The notes under the pieces were generated by a model, which was given only the letters and a program-made list of their open reading frames with translations, was not told where the DNA came from and made no database searches. From Sphingomonas sp. CL5.1 (GTDB lineage Bacteria > Pseudomonadota > Alphaproteobacteria > Sphingomonadales > Sphingomonadaceae): a stretch of DNA of 64,000 bases. The stretch is taken from contig NZ_CP050137.1 of assembly GCF_013344685.1 (NCBI RefSeq), forward strand, positions 1,926,001 through 1,990,000, written 5' to 3'. A program made the translations under genes and the position numbers. This document shows positions 1-8,198 of this stretch, one piece after another. Every line of letters begins with the position of its first letter. The stretch's first letter is position 1.

Positions 1-272
1 TCGATCCGCGCCATGTCGCCGTTGCCCGCCCACGGCGGTTGCGGCACGCGCAGCTCGCGGATGGTGATCGTCGGATGGAACGAAAAGACTTCCCGCCGCT
101 CGATCGCCGCGATCGTGACCGGGCTTCCTAAACGCGCGCTGAGCCGCTGCTCGATCAGCGACCGGAACTGGCCGAACGGAAAGGCGGCTAGCCCCAGCGC
201 CAGAACAAGCGCGAAACCTCCGACGACATAGGCGCCAATCGCGGCGGCGCCGCGCCAACCGCGACCGGGCAT
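1..272 (-). CDS. AsmA family protein, partial (C-terminus beyond window)
   Basis: An open frame runs leftward off the window edge from an ATG at 272, giving 90 complete codons. The first 35 residues hold a short basic stretch and one hydrophobic segment (about residues 10-31), ending in a short FPFGQF motif. This is followed by an RSLIEQRLSARLG-type segment and a PVTI/EVFSFHPTITI/ELRVPQPPW pattern. That layout of one N-terminal membrane anchor and then a beta-rich periplasmic start is typical of AsmA-like envelope proteins, which are linked to outer-membrane lipid transport. A TTG lies in frame a few codons upstream but would overlap the preceding gene's stop region. It lies 14 bases downstream of the stress-protein gene on the same strand. 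The assignment rests only on the N-terminus. Confidence 0.7.
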   Translation of the reverse strand, partial: MPGRGWRGAAAIGAYVVGGFALVLALGLAAFPFGQFRSLIEQRLSARLGSPVTIAAIERREVFSFHPTITIRELRVPQPPWAGNGDMARI

Positions 273-286
273 CGCTCGCCGTTCGA

Positions 287-787
287 TCAACCGCGTGTTT
301 CGGCGGTTGTCCGAACCGTGGCGTGGCTTCCTTCCTGATCCGACCTGATCGTGCCACCGAACAGCATCTTCACCTTCCCGGCGATCGACATGTCGGTTTC
401 CCACAATTCCGCGCTATCGATGTCGACACGCAGCAGCGCGAGGTCCGGATCGTCCTTTCCGCCCGGAAACCATGCCTCGACCTGCCTGTTCCACAATTTG
501 TCGATCAGCGCCCGATCGTTATCGACACGCGCCTTCCCGTGCAGGCAGGCGAAGAAATCATGTCCTCGCGACACGAACTGGAGCATCAGCTCGCCGCCAT
601 TGGCGACGCGATTGTTCCGGCCGATGAAGAAGAACAGCGTGTCCACCTGGTCCCTGTCGAGTTGCGCGGTCAGCGGCTCGCTATGCGTGCTGCCGTCGGC
701 CGGGCCGACCATCAGGAATGGACTCTCGGCCATCTTCTTCCACAGATCGCCCTTCAGCTTGGTCGCATCGGCATGGGTATCGGTCAT
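287..787 (-). CDS. pyridoxamine 5'-phosphate oxidase-fold general stress protein
   Basis: A protein of 166 residues, beginning MTDTHADATKLKGDLWKKM. The ATG at 787 is preceded by an AAAGGAG ribosome-binding site, so I prefer it to the longer frame starting at 856. The body shows the split-barrel FMN-binding pattern of the general stress protein 26-like group: MAESPFLMVGPADG, then PLTAQLDRDQVDTLFFFIG, then a charged helix and WFPGGKDDPDLALLRVDIDSAELW. Members bind flavin or related cofactors and are often induced by stress, but the enzymatic role is usually unknown. Length fits the family (about 150-170). It reads toward the AsmA gene with a 14-base gap. Confidence 0.85.
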   Translation of the reverse strand: MTDTHADATKLKGDLWKKMAESPFLMVGPADGSTHSEPLTAQLDRDQVDTLFFFIGRNNRVANGGELMLQFVSRGHDFFACLHGKARVDNDRALIDKLWNRQVEAWFPGGKDDPDLALLRVDIDSAELWETDMSIAGKVKMLFGGTIRSDQEGSHATVRTTAETRG

Positions 788-1051
788 GGTGCTCGACTCC
801 TTTCGATTGAACAGGAGAACGGGAAACGGAGGCGTTGGTTCATCGATGCAGCGCACAAGTTACGAAGCGCATGTGATGTCCTGCCCGAGCCGGACGCTCC
901 TTCGATCATCATCGATCAATTCTCCGGATCGACCGGAAACAGCCTTTAGCGGAAAAAATCACGGTGCTCGCGCGGATTTATATTTGCGGATTACGCGGCA
1001 AGAAATATTCCTGTTTCAGGATAGCTTATTCCGCTGCTTTTGAAAGCGCGC

Positions 1052-1129
1052 TTAATGCCAGAAGATCAGCAGAAGGATGATGATCGGGATAGGAATGCCG
1101 ATAAGCCAAAGCAGAATTCCCTTGCCCAT
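1052..1129 (-). CDS. very small hydrophobic membrane protein (25 aa)
   Basis: Twenty-five residues beginning MGKGILLWLIG and ending LLLIFWH, almost entirely one transmembrane helix with an IPIPIII core. An AGGAG ribosome-binding site lies six bases before the ATG at 1129. A second ATG at 1135 would abut the AGGAG directly, so I chose the inner one. From memory, near-identical MGKGILLWLLGIPIP-type miniproteins are scattered through alphaproteobacterial genomes as unannotated small proteins, but I cannot name a function. It stands alone between the stress-protein gene and the 49-aa gene. It is too short for most gene callers. Confidence 0.7.
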   Translation of the reverse strand: MGKGILLWLIGIPIPIIILLLIFWH

Positions 1130-1302
1130 ATCCATCTCCTCACGGTCGTTGCAAAGGTTCAAACCATCATCTTCTGGCGCGGTTCCACCAGCTGTTCGAA
1201 TCGACTTCACGCGCGGCGACGAGCGCGGCGACGGGGAACCTTGATCGCCCTCGGGAAATTCTCGTCCGATGCGATCGGCGCAGGATCGAAGGAGTGACGG
1301 AG

Positions 1303-1452
1303 ATGATCAGGAAGCTCAAGTCCGGCAAATATCGCCTTTATTCGCGCAAGCCGGATGCGGAAACGGGCAAGCGCCGCAATCTCGGGACCTTCGACACGCG
1401 GGCGGCGGCCGAGAAGCACGAGCGGGAAGTCCAGTATTTCAAGCGACACTGA
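1303..1452 (+). CDS. small basic conserved protein (49 aa)
   Basis: Forty-nine residues starting MIRKLKSGKYRLYSRK and ending REVQYFKRH, very rich in Lys and Arg. GGAG sequences at 1291-1294 and 1299-1302 precede the ATG. The pattern of a short beta strand (GKYRLYSRK), a K/R-rich turn (TGKRRNLGTF) and a helix (AAAEKHEREVQYFKRH) resembles the Arm-DNA-binding or AP2-like N-terminal domain of integrases, standing alone. From memory, similar stand-alone proteins occur widely in Proteobacteria. Function is unknown; a nucleic-acid-binding role is only inferred from fold and charge. The gene is convergent with the Anbu operon. Confidence 0.75.
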   Translation: MIRKLKSGKYRLYSRKPDAETGKRRNLGTFDTRAAAEKHEREVQYFKRH

Positions 1453-1497
1453 CGCGGCGGCGCGGCCGGATGGCGGCGACCAGCGGGCTCCGGCGCG

Positions 1498-2235
1498 TCA
1501 GCAGAGTATGGCGGGCAGGCTGGAGAAGGCGTTGCGCAGCGCCTCGCCCCAGCGCCGCGAGATGGCGACGAAGCGCGGATCGTCCGCCTCGATCCGCTCA
1601 TGGACGTCGAACGCGCAGGCGTCGCGGCGGATCACCGCGAGGTCGAGCGGCATCCCGACCGACAGGTTCGACCGGAGCGTCGAATCCATCGACACGCACA
1701 CCGCCTTCGCCACCTCGTCGAGCGGCGTTTCCATCGTCACCACGCGATCGAGGATCGGCTTGCCGTATTTATGCTCGCCGATCTGGAAATAGGGCGTGTC
1801 CGCGGTCGCCTCGACGAAATTGCCCGCCGAATAGACCATGAACAACCGGTGGCGCCCGCCCCTGCGCTGGCCGCAGACGAGGACCGTGGCGTCGGCGCCC
1901 GCGCCCTCCGCCTGGATCGAATCGCGATAGCGGTCCTGCAATCCCTGCATCGCCTCGCCGACCAGCTCGGCGACGCGATACAGGCTGGCGGCGTTGAGGA
2001 TCGTCTCGACGTGCGGGTCTTCCGCCGATCGTTCGATCGCCTGCTCGAGCCGGGTAATGACGCCCTGCGTGATCGAGAGGTTGCCGGAGGTCGCCATGCC
2101 GATCGCGCGCTCGCCCGCGCGTTCCCAGGTGAACATCTTCGAGAAGCGCGAGACGTTGTCGACGCCGGCGTTGGTGCGCGTGTCGGACAGCAGCACGAGG
2201 CCATCGGCGACGCGCACCGCGACGCAATAGGTCAT
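1498..2235 (-). CDS. Anbu, proteasome-like Ntn-hydrolase peptidase
   Basis: 245 residues beginning MTYCVAVRVADGLVLLSDTR. Removal of Met would expose Thr as the N-terminal nucleophile, as in proteasome beta subunits and HslV. The DTRTNAG motif and the glycine-rich core (AGADATVLVCGQ) match the 'ancestral beta subunit' (Anbu) family, whose usual length is about 240-250. Anbu proteins form ring or helical assemblies and are presumed peptidases, but their substrates are not settled. It is the last gene of a minus-strand operon with ATP-grasp, alpha-E and transglutaminase-like genes. That gene set is the standard Anbu neighbourhood and strongly supports the call. Confidence 0.93.
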   Translation of the reverse strand: MTYCVAVRVADGLVLLSDTRTNAGVDNVSRFSKMFTWERAGERAIGMATSGNLSITQGVITRLEQAIERSAEDPHVETILNAASLYRVAELVGEAMQGLQDRYRDSIQAEGAGADATVLVCGQRRGGRHRLFMVYSAGNFVEATADTPYFQIGEHKYGKPILDRVVTMETPLDEVAKAVCVSMDSTLRSNLSVGMPLDLAVIRRDACAFDVHERIEADDPRFVAISRRWGEALRNAFSSLPAILC

Positions 2236-2254
2236 GGCAGGATGTGTCCCCCGA

Positions 2255-3103
2255 TCATTGCTGCTGCTGTTGCTGCTGCTGGATCGTCTCGATGTCGCCT
2301 TCGCCGTGCGCGATCCTGACGTCGGCCGAAACGGCGCCCGGCCCCCCGCCGGTCACGATCCCGCGTACCGGCGCGGCGTCGTCGGCGTCAAGGCCGGTGC
2401 ACAGGCGGACATAATGGTCGGTCGGGCTGACGCCATTGGCCACGTCGAAGCCGACCCAGCCGAGATCGTCGACATGGGCCTCGGCCCAGGCATGGGTCTC
2501 GAACTGCTGATGCTCCTCGTCGCTCGCCAGCAGATAGCCCGCGACATAGCGCGCCGGCACGCCGCGCGCGCGGGCGGCGGCGATGAAGACATGGGTATGG
2601 TCCTGACAGACGCCGCCCTCGCCCGCGAGCGCGGCGGCGGCGCTGGTCGTGCTGTCGGTGATGCCGCCGCGATAGGGGAGAGCGCCGCGCACCTTCTGGC
2701 TCAGCGCGTGCAGGCCGGCGAGTGCGTCCGTCCCCGGCGCCAGCCCCTCGCCGAGCGCGTGGATCGCGTCGTCGGCGCCGGTCAGCGCCGTCGCGCGCAG
2801 GAACACGGCGGGCGGCGGCGCGCGGCGCAGCCCCTTGACGATCCCCGCGCGATCCTCCGTCTCGACGCGGCCGTGCGCGACGATCTCCAGGTCGTCGCGC
2901 TGGCCCTGCGCCAGCCATTGCGCGAAGCGCTCGCCATAACCGCTGACGATGGTGTGGGCGATCTCCTCGCCGTCCACCTCGACATGCCAGTCGATGACCT
3001 TCTGCCCCTCATGGTTCTGCGGGAACAGCTTGAGGCGCAGCGCGACGCCGGCGGCGCCTTGCGGATAGCGCATGTGGGTGAGGTGGCGGACAAGCAGCAG
3101 CAT
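2255..3103 (-). CDS. transglutaminase-like cysteine protease (Anbu operon)
   Basis: 282 residues. The N-terminal third is the beta-sandwich typical of bacterial transglutaminase-like proteins (RLKLFPQNHEGQKVIDW). The papain-like core carries the catalytic Cys in GEGGVCQDHTHVF, the His in FETHAWAEAHV and the Asp in GFDVANG. Such proteins in Anbu operons are thought to cleave or cross-link peptides. The start is six bases downstream of the alpha-E stop, and the stop is 19 bases before the Anbu start. An oddity is the extreme C-terminus, eight consecutive glutamines (codons at 2258-2281) directly before the stop. Confidence 0.92.
   Translation of the reverse strand: MLLLVRHLTHMRYPQGAAGVALRLKLFPQNHEGQKVIDWHVEVDGEEIAHTIVSGYGERFAQWLAQGQRDDLEIVAHGRVETEDRAGIVKGLRRAPPPAVFLRATALTGADDAIHALGEGLAPGTDALAGLHALSQKVRGALPYRGGITDSTTSAAAALAGEGGVCQDHTHVFIAAARARGVPARYVAGYLLASDEEHQQFETHAWAEAHVDDLGWVGFDVANGVSPTDHYVRLCTGLDADDAAPVRGIVTGGGPGAVSADVRIAHGEGDIETIQQQQQQQQ
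2258..2281 (-). repeat. polyglutamine codon run (8 x CAG/CAA)
   Basis: Eight consecutive Gln codons, six CAG and two CAA, close the transglutaminase-like gene. The two interspersed CAA codons show it is not a pure trinucleotide run. It is nevertheless slippage-prone and could vary in length between strains. Confidence 0.85.
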
Positions 3104-3109
3104 CTGGGC

Positions 3110-4045
3110 CTAGGCGAAATGATAGGCCTGCGCGATCTCGCGCGACAGGCGGTTGGTGATGGCGAGCGCGTTCTGCACGAATTCGTGCAGCCCTTCCTCG
3201 AATATCTCGCCGCTCTCGCGATCGCGCAGCTCGGAGAGCAGGCCGGCGGCGGTGGCCTGCGCGGCGGTGCGGCGGCCGTGCGCCTGCGCGAGCCGGTCCA
3301 GATGCCATGCGATCTGGCCGAAGCAGAACGACAGCGATCGCGGGAATTGCGCGTTGAGGATCAACAGGTCGGCGATCCGCCACGGCGTATAGTCGCCGCC
3401 GCCATAAACGTGGTGATAGGCGCGCGCCGCCGACAGCGCGTGGAGCACGGAGGTCCATTGATAATGGTCGCGCGCGCCGCCGACCACCGAAGTCTCGGGC
3501 AGCAGGACGTAATATTTCACGTCGAGCAGGCGCAGCGTCATCTCGGCGCGTTCGAGCGCGCCGCCGATGCGCAGGAAATCATGGCCCGCGTTCCTGATCT
3601 GCCCGGTCTCCGCCGCGCCGCGGAAGGTGGAGGCGCGCGTCTTCACCCAGTCGAGCAGCTCGGGCAGGTTGCGCCGCGCGCTGGCGACGTCGTAATGCTC
3701 CAGCTTGCGCCAGTCCTCGTTGAGCGCCTCCCACATGTCCTGCGTCAGCGCGGTGCGCACCGCGCGGCCATTGGCGCGGGCGCGCAACATGCACGCGCGG
3801 ATCGAGGAGGGGTTGCCCTCGTCGAGCAGCAGCAGGTGGACGATATCCGCCTCCGCCACCGGGCGGTCGCCCTCGATCAGCCCGTCGCAGCCGGTGACGC
3901 GCAGCACCGATCGCCATTCCTCGCGGTGGATCGGGCCGGGCAGGATCGCCATGCGCTGACCCATCTGGATCAGCCGCGCGGTGCTTTCCGCCCGCTCGAT
4001 GTAGCGCGCCATCCAGAAGATGTTCTCGGCGGTGCGGCTCAGCAT
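3110..4045 (-). CDS. alpha-E domain protein (Anbu operon)
   Basis: 311 residues, beginning MLSRTAENIFWMARYIERAE, the signature opening of alpha-E (DUF403) proteins. The chain is predominantly helical, with conserved pieces GCDGLI, RACMLRARANGRAVR, WEALN and a C-terminal LHEFVQNALAITNRLSREIAQAYHF. Family members have no proven biochemical activity. They nearly always accompany a circularly permuted ATP-grasp and a transglutaminase-like protein, either fused or adjacent. Here the gene sits between those two with gaps of one and six bases, so translation is probably coupled. Confidence 0.93.
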   Translation of the reverse strand: MLSRTAENIFWMARYIERAESTARLIQMGQRMAILPGPIHREEWRSVLRVTGCDGLIEGDRPVAEADIVHLLLLDEGNPSSIRACMLRARANGRAVRTALTQDMWEALNEDWRKLEHYDVASARRNLPELLDWVKTRASTFRGAAETGQIRNAGHDFLRIGGALERAEMTLRLLDVKYYVLLPETSVVGGARDHYQWTSVLHALSAARAYHHVYGGGDYTPWRIADLLILNAQFPRSLSFCFGQIAWHLDRLAQAHGRRTAAQATAAGLLSELRDRESGEIFEEGLHEFVQNALAITNRLSREIAQAYHFA

Positions 4046-4046
4046 G

Positions 4047-5456
4047 TCATTCGTCCAGCACCCAGGTGTCCTTGACGCCGCCGCCCTGCGAGGAATTGAC
4101 CACCAGCGACCCTTCCGTCAGCGCGACCCGCGTGAGGCCGCCGGGCGCGAGCCGCATCTGCTTGCCGACGAGGCAATAGGGACGGAAATCGACGTGCCGG
4201 CCGACGATGTCGTGATGCCCCAGCACCGGCACGGTCGACAGGTCGAGTGTCGGTTGGGCGATGAAATCGGCGGGATCGGCGCGAATCCGCGCGGCATAGG
4301 CGTCGATCTCGGCGCGCGTCGCCTTGGGGCCGATCAGCATCCCGTAGCCGCCCGATCCATGCACCTCCTTCGCCACCAGCTCGCCGAGATGATCGAGCAC
4401 ATAGGCGCATTCGTCGGGCAGCGCGCAGCGCCACGTCGGCACATTCTCCAGGATCGGCTTTTCCGACAGATAGAAGCGGATCATCTCCGGCACGAACAGG
4501 TAGATCGCCTTGTCGTCGGCGATTCCCGCGCCCGGCGCGGAGCACAAAGTCACCCCGCCCGCGCGATAGGCGCCGAACAGGCCGGGCACGCCGAGCATCG
4601 AATCCGGGCGGAAGGCGAGCGGGTCGATATAATCGTCGTCGATGCGGCGATAGATCACGTCGACACGCTTCGGCCCGTGCGTCGTCTTCATCCATACCTT
4701 GTCGCCGTCGACATAGAGGTCCATCGGCTCGACCAGCTCGACGCCCATCAGGTCGGCGAGGAAGCTGTGCTCGTAATAGGCCGAGTTGAACGCCCCCGGC
4801 GTCAGCACCACCACCGTCGGGTCGCTGCCCGCGCCGGCCGGCGCCACTTCCTTCAGCGTCGCGAGCAGGTCGTTGGGATAGGAATCGACCGGCGCCACCC
4901 GGCTCGCCCCGAACAGTTCGGGGAACATGCGCTGCATGATCTCGCGGTTCTCGAGCATGTAGCTGACGCCGGAGGGCGTGCGGCAATTGTCCTCCAGCAC
5001 CTGGAAGCCGCCCTCGCCGGTGCGGATGATGTCGATGCCGACGATATGGCTGTAGACGCGCCCCGGCGGATCGAAGCCGATCATCTCCGGCAGGAACGCC
5101 TTGTTGCGATAGACCAGCTCGCCCGGCACGATCCCGGCGCGGATGATCTCGCCGCGATGATAGACGTCGTAGAGGAAGGCGTTGAGCGCCCGCGCGCGCT
5201 GGCGGATGCCGCGATCGAGCACGCGCCATTCGGCGGCGGAGAAGATGCGCGGCAGCAGGTCGAACGGGATCAGCCGCTCCGGGTCGCCGCCCTCGCCATA
5301 GACCGCGAAGGTGATGCCGATGCGGCGGAAGATCGTCTCCGCTTCCTTCAGTCGCGCGTTGAGGCCCTCGATGCCGACTTCCTCGACCCAGCGGCGCACC
5401 TCGGCATAGCAAGGCCGCACCGCGCCGGTCTGATCGGTCATCTCGAAAAAGGCCAT
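4047..5456 (-). CDS. circularly permuted type 2 ATP-grasp protein (Anbu operon)
   Basis: 469 residues from an ATG at 5456, which has a GGAGAG ribosome-binding site; an upstream in-frame start at 5507 lacks one. Family signatures include FFEMTDQTG, RRIGITFAVYGEGG, VYHRGEIIRAGIVP, the EDNCRTPSGVSYMLENR loop and the metal/ATP region HGSGGYGMLIGPKATR. The C-terminus ends GGGVKDTWVLDE, as usual for the group. These proteins resemble peptide-ligase ATP-grasp enzymes, so peptide or amide bond formation is inferred. It is the first gene of the Anbu operon. The 165-base stretch upstream to the anti-sigma gene holds no gene I can see. Confidence 0.93.
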   Translation of the reverse strand: MAFFEMTDQTGAVRPCYAEVRRWVEEVGIEGLNARLKEAETIFRRIGITFAVYGEGGDPERLIPFDLLPRIFSAAEWRVLDRGIRQRARALNAFLYDVYHRGEIIRAGIVPGELVYRNKAFLPEMIGFDPPGRVYSHIVGIDIIRTGEGGFQVLEDNCRTPSGVSYMLENREIMQRMFPELFGASRVAPVDSYPNDLLATLKEVAPAGAGSDPTVVVLTPGAFNSAYYEHSFLADLMGVELVEPMDLYVDGDKVWMKTTHGPKRVDVIYRRIDDDYIDPLAFRPDSMLGVPGLFGAYRAGGVTLCSAPGAGIADDKAIYLFVPEMIRFYLSEKPILENVPTWRCALPDECAYVLDHLGELVAKEVHGSGGYGMLIGPKATRAEIDAYAARIRADPADFIAQPTLDLSTVPVLGHHDIVGRHVDFRPYCLVGKQMRLAPGGLTRVALTEGSLVVNSSQGGGVKDTWVLDE

Positions 5457-5621
5457 CCGCTCTCCTTCGCGAAAGCGTGATGATGCACTGCACAATGCTT
5501 TTGGCAAGCGATTTGTATCGTGGCACGAAGCGGCTGTTTCCGGTGTGCCCGGAACCCGTCCGTCTGGCCGGCCGCCGCGACCGGATTTTCAACGGCGCGG
5601 ATCGCCGCGCTCAAAAGGTGC

Positions 5622-6317
5622 CTATCTGGCCCATCGCTTCGCGCGCGCGGCCATTTCCGCTGCGCGGTCCAGCGGCTCGCCCGCGATGACGGATTGCACG
5701 AAGCGCATCTCGCCGTCGTCGCCTCCCGCCATGCGATAGTCGCCGCCCGGCGCCGTGTTCGGCGCGCCGTAGCGCAATCGCCAGCCGTCGCCCGCGCGGC
5801 AGGCGACGCCGGCGAGATGCGTGGCGGCGAAGCTGCGGCAAAGGTCGCCGTCGCGATCGCGGAACGACAGGGCGACGCGCACCGCGCCGGCCTCGCCGGA
5901 AAGCTGGCGATCGAGCGCGGTCGCGATCGGCCGCGACAAGGCGAGCGCTTCCGGGCTGTCGCCGACGCCAGCCGCGCCGTCGATGCCGTGGCCGAGCATC
6001 AGGCCGACGAGCAGGCTGGCGGCGATCGCGCCGGGCATCGCCCAGCGCGGCCACGGCGAGCGGCCCTGGCCGCGCCGCCGGCGCGCCGCGTCGAGCGAAT
6101 GGATCGTGGCCGCTGGCGGGGCGGGCATCGCCACGGCTTCATCGGCGATCGGGCCGAAAGCGGCGGCGAAGCGCGCCTTCAGCCGGCGATGCCGCTCCGC
6201 CAGCGCCGCGAGCGCCGGATCGTGCTCCACCGCGAAAGCGGCGCGGGCGGCGGCGGCCTCGTCCAGCTCTCCATCCACCCAGGCGACGATCGTCGCTTCG
6301 TCGATCGGCTCAGACAT
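5622..6317 (-). CDS. anti-sigma factor (ECF-associated membrane protein)
   Basis: 231 residues. The N-terminal 60 residues form a short helical zinc-less anti-sigma-type domain (TIVAWVDGELDEAAAARAAFAVEHDPALAAL). A basic RRRRGQGR segment follows, then one transmembrane helix at about residues 90-110 (GAIAASLLVGLMLGHGI) and a periplasmic domain. This is the topology of ECF anti-sigma factors that hold the sigma factor at the inner membrane. It starts three bases after the sigma gene stop, so the two are translated together. The ECF sigma upstream is its presumed partner. Confidence 0.88.
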   Translation of the reverse strand: MSEPIDEATIVAWVDGELDEAAAARAAFAVEHDPALAALAERHRRLKARFAAAFGPIADEAVAMPAPPAATIHSLDAARRRRGQGRSPWPRWAMPGAIAASLLVGLMLGHGIDGAAGVGDSPEALALSRPIATALDRQLSGEAGAVRVALSFRDRDGDLCRSFAATHLAGVACRAGDGWRLRYGAPNTAPGGDYRMAGGDDGEMRFVQSVIAGEPLDRAAEMAARAKRWAR

Positions 6318-6320
6318 GGC

Positions 6321-6800
6321 TCAATCCTCCAGCATCGCCATCAGCGCCTGACGACCGCGCACGAGGCGGCTGGTCAGCGTGCCGATCGGGATATCCAGCA
6401 CCCCGGCGGCTTCCGCATAGGCGAGCCCCTCGATCATCACCAGCGCCACCGCCTCGCGCTGCTCCTCGGGCAGGCGCCGCATCGCGCGCATCAGATAGCC
6501 CAGTTCGACATTCGCCTCCGCCTCGCCCGCCGCGCCGACCGACAGCCCCTGTTCCTCCGGCGCCAGCACGGCGTCGCGGCGCCGGCGGCTGCGCGTGGTG
6601 TCGATCCACAGGTTGCGCAGGATGCGATAGGCCCAGGCGTCGAAGCTGGTGCCGGGGCGCCATTGCGTCCGCGATTTCAGGATGCGCTCCGCGGCCGCTT
6701 GCGTCAGGTCGTCCGCGTCGGCGCGATCGCGGGCAAGGCCATGCGCGAAACGGCGCAGGCGGGGAAGCATGCTTGCCAGCGCGCGTTCGATCTCGTCCAA
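6321..6800 (-). CDS. ECF-family RNA polymerase sigma factor
   Basis: 159 residues with the two domains of a minimal ECF sigma. Region 2 has RFAHGLARDRADADDLTQ and WAYRILRNLWID. Region 4 has LPEEQREAVALVMIEGLAYAE and IPIGTLTSRLVRGRQAL. The start is a TTG at 6800; an in-frame TGA lies four codons upstream, so no longer form is possible, and GAGGG is positioned as ribosome-binding site. It is divergent from the S8 protease gene across a perfect inverted repeat and co-transcribed with its anti-sigma factor. Autoregulation from the shared intergenic region is likely but inferred. Confidence 0.92.
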   Translation of the reverse strand: MDEIERALASMLPRLRRFAHGLARDRADADDLTQAAAERILKSRTQWRPGTSFDAWAYRILRNLWIDTTRSRRRRDAVLAPEEQGLSVGAAGEAEANVELGYLMRAMRRLPEEQREAVALVMIEGLAYAEAAGVLDIPIGTLTSRLVRGRQALMAMLED

Positions 6801-6821
6801 TGATCGCCCTCATGTTCATGC

Positions 6822-6853
6822 GGATGAAACGGCGCCCGCCGGTCGTTTCATCC
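6822..6853. promoter_or_regulatory. perfect inverted repeat, candidate divergent ECF promoter pair
   Basis: GGATGAAACG at 6822-6831 is mirrored exactly by CGTTTCATCC at 6844-6853, with a 12-base spacer. The repeat lies between the divergent sigma gene and the S8 protease gene. Read in either direction it gives a GAAAC element followed by CGTT, which resemble the -35 and -10 elements of ECF promoters. The spacing is shorter than usual, so it may instead be an operator. Either way it is symmetric between the two transcription units. Confidence 0.55.
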
Positions 6854-6879
6854 ATCGGCACGGAAAAAAAGGAAAGAGC

Positions 6880-8190
6880 ATGGGCAGGATCGCGAACCTT
6901 TGGATGGCGGCGGCGGTGATCGGCATGGCCGCGCCCGTATCGGCGCAGCTTCTCGGCGGCACGGGCGGCATCCTGAACGGCGGCCGGCTGGGCGACGTGA
7001 CCGGCGGCCTGCTCGGGCAGTCGACGGCCACGAGGGACACCGTCGTCGATACAGTCGCCGAGCCGCTGATGACCGTCGGCGACACGTTGCGCGCCACGGC
7101 GCCGGCCGACCTGCTCTCGCTCCGGCGGCAGCGGCTCGCCACGCTCGTCCGCGACAATCGCGGCGTGCTGGACGTCGACGATCATGGCAATCCGGTCCGC
7201 CGCGACGAGATCGTCGGGATCGGCCTGAGCGACGAGCAGATCGCGAAGGCGACGGCGGCGGGCTTCGCGGTGCGCGGCACGGAGTCGATCGAGGCGCTGG
7301 CGCTCGGCGCGACCATCTTCACGCCTCCGGGGAAGAAACCCGCGCGCAAGGCGATCGGCGCGCTCCGGGCGCTCGTGCCCGGCGCGCAATTCATGCTCGA
7401 CCCGATCTACGAGCCGGCCCGCGCGCCGCTCGCCCCCGCCGGAGGCGCCGCCGAGGGAAGTGCGGGGCCGGCAGGCGGCGCGCGCATCGGCCTGATCGAC
7501 GGGGGCGTCGGCAACCATCCGGCCTTCGCCGCCGCGCGGATCGAGCAGCGCGGCTTTGCCGGGCCGCCGAAGCCGACCGGCCACGGCACGGCGGTCGCCT
7601 CGCTGATGGTCGGCAGCGCGGGCGTCTTTCATGGCGCGGCGCCGGGGATGCCGCTGCTGGTGGCGGACGTCTATGGCGGATCGGCGGCGAACGGTTCGGC
7701 GGTCGCGATCGCGCGGGCGATGGGGTGGCTCGCCGCGAACGGCGCGCGCGTCGTCAACATCAGCCTCGTCGGCCCGCCCAATCCGTTGCTGGAGGCGGCG
7801 ACGAAGGCGCTGCTCGCGCGCGGCGTGCTCGTCGTCGCGGCGGTCGGCAACGACGGCCCGGCGGCGCCGCCGCAATATCCCGCCTCCTATCCCGGCGTGA
7901 TCGCCGTCACCGGGGTGGACGCGAAGGGGCATGCGCTTATCGAGGCCGGGCGGGCGCTCCACCTCGATTTCGCCGCGCCTGGCGCGGACATGGCCGGGGC
8001 GGTGCCCGGCGGCGGCTGGGAGGCGTTGCGCGGCACGTCGTTCGCCGCGCCGCTGGTCGCCGCGCGGCTGGCGCGCGTCGGCAGTAGCGGCGCCCTTGCG
8101 GCCGAGGCGCGGCCGGGCAGCGGACGGGTCGGGCGGGGCATCGTCTGCGGCGCCTGCGCCATCCCGCCGAAAAGCCTTGGCGTGAAATAA
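6880..8190 (+). CDS. secreted S8 (subtilisin-like) serine peptidase
   Basis: 436 residues from the ATG at 6880. Residues 1-24 are a Sec signal peptide ending in PVSAQ, followed by a Gly-rich segment (LLGGTGGILNGGRLGD). The catalytic triad of the S8 family is visible: Asp in RIGLIDGGVGNH, His in GHGTAVASLM and Ser in RGTSFAAPLVAAR. Between signal and catalytic domain (about residues 50-200) is a region likely to act as a prodomain. Its position opposite an ECF sigma/anti-sigma pair suggests induction by envelope stress. The mature N-terminus begins with the same QLLGG-type sequence as the next gene's product. Confidence 0.9.
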   Translation: MGRIANLWMAAAVIGMAAPVSAQLLGGTGGILNGGRLGDVTGGLLGQSTATRDTVVDTVAEPLMTVGDTLRATAPADLLSLRRQRLATLVRDNRGVLDVDDHGNPVRRDEIVGIGLSDEQIAKATAAGFAVRGTESIEALALGATIFTPPGKKPARKAIGALRALVPGAQFMLDPIYEPARAPLAPAGGAAEGSAGPAGGARIGLIDGGVGNHPAFAAARIEQRGFAGPPKPTGHGTAVASLMVGSAGVFHGAAPGMPLLVADVYGGSAANGSAVAIARAMGWLAANGARVVNISLVGPPNPLLEAATKALLARGVLVVAAVGNDGPAAPPQYPASYPGVIAVTGVDAKGHALIEAGRALHLDFAAPGADMAGAVPGGGWEALRGTSFAAPLVAARLARVGSSGALAAEARPGSGRVGRGIVCGACAIPPKSLGVK

Positions 8191-8198
8191 ATTCGCAT

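Noticed and set aside
2234..4075. Plus-strand open frame of 613 codons across the Anbu operon
   Set aside because: It spans parts of two recognised minus-strand genes and has no family features; an antisense shadow.
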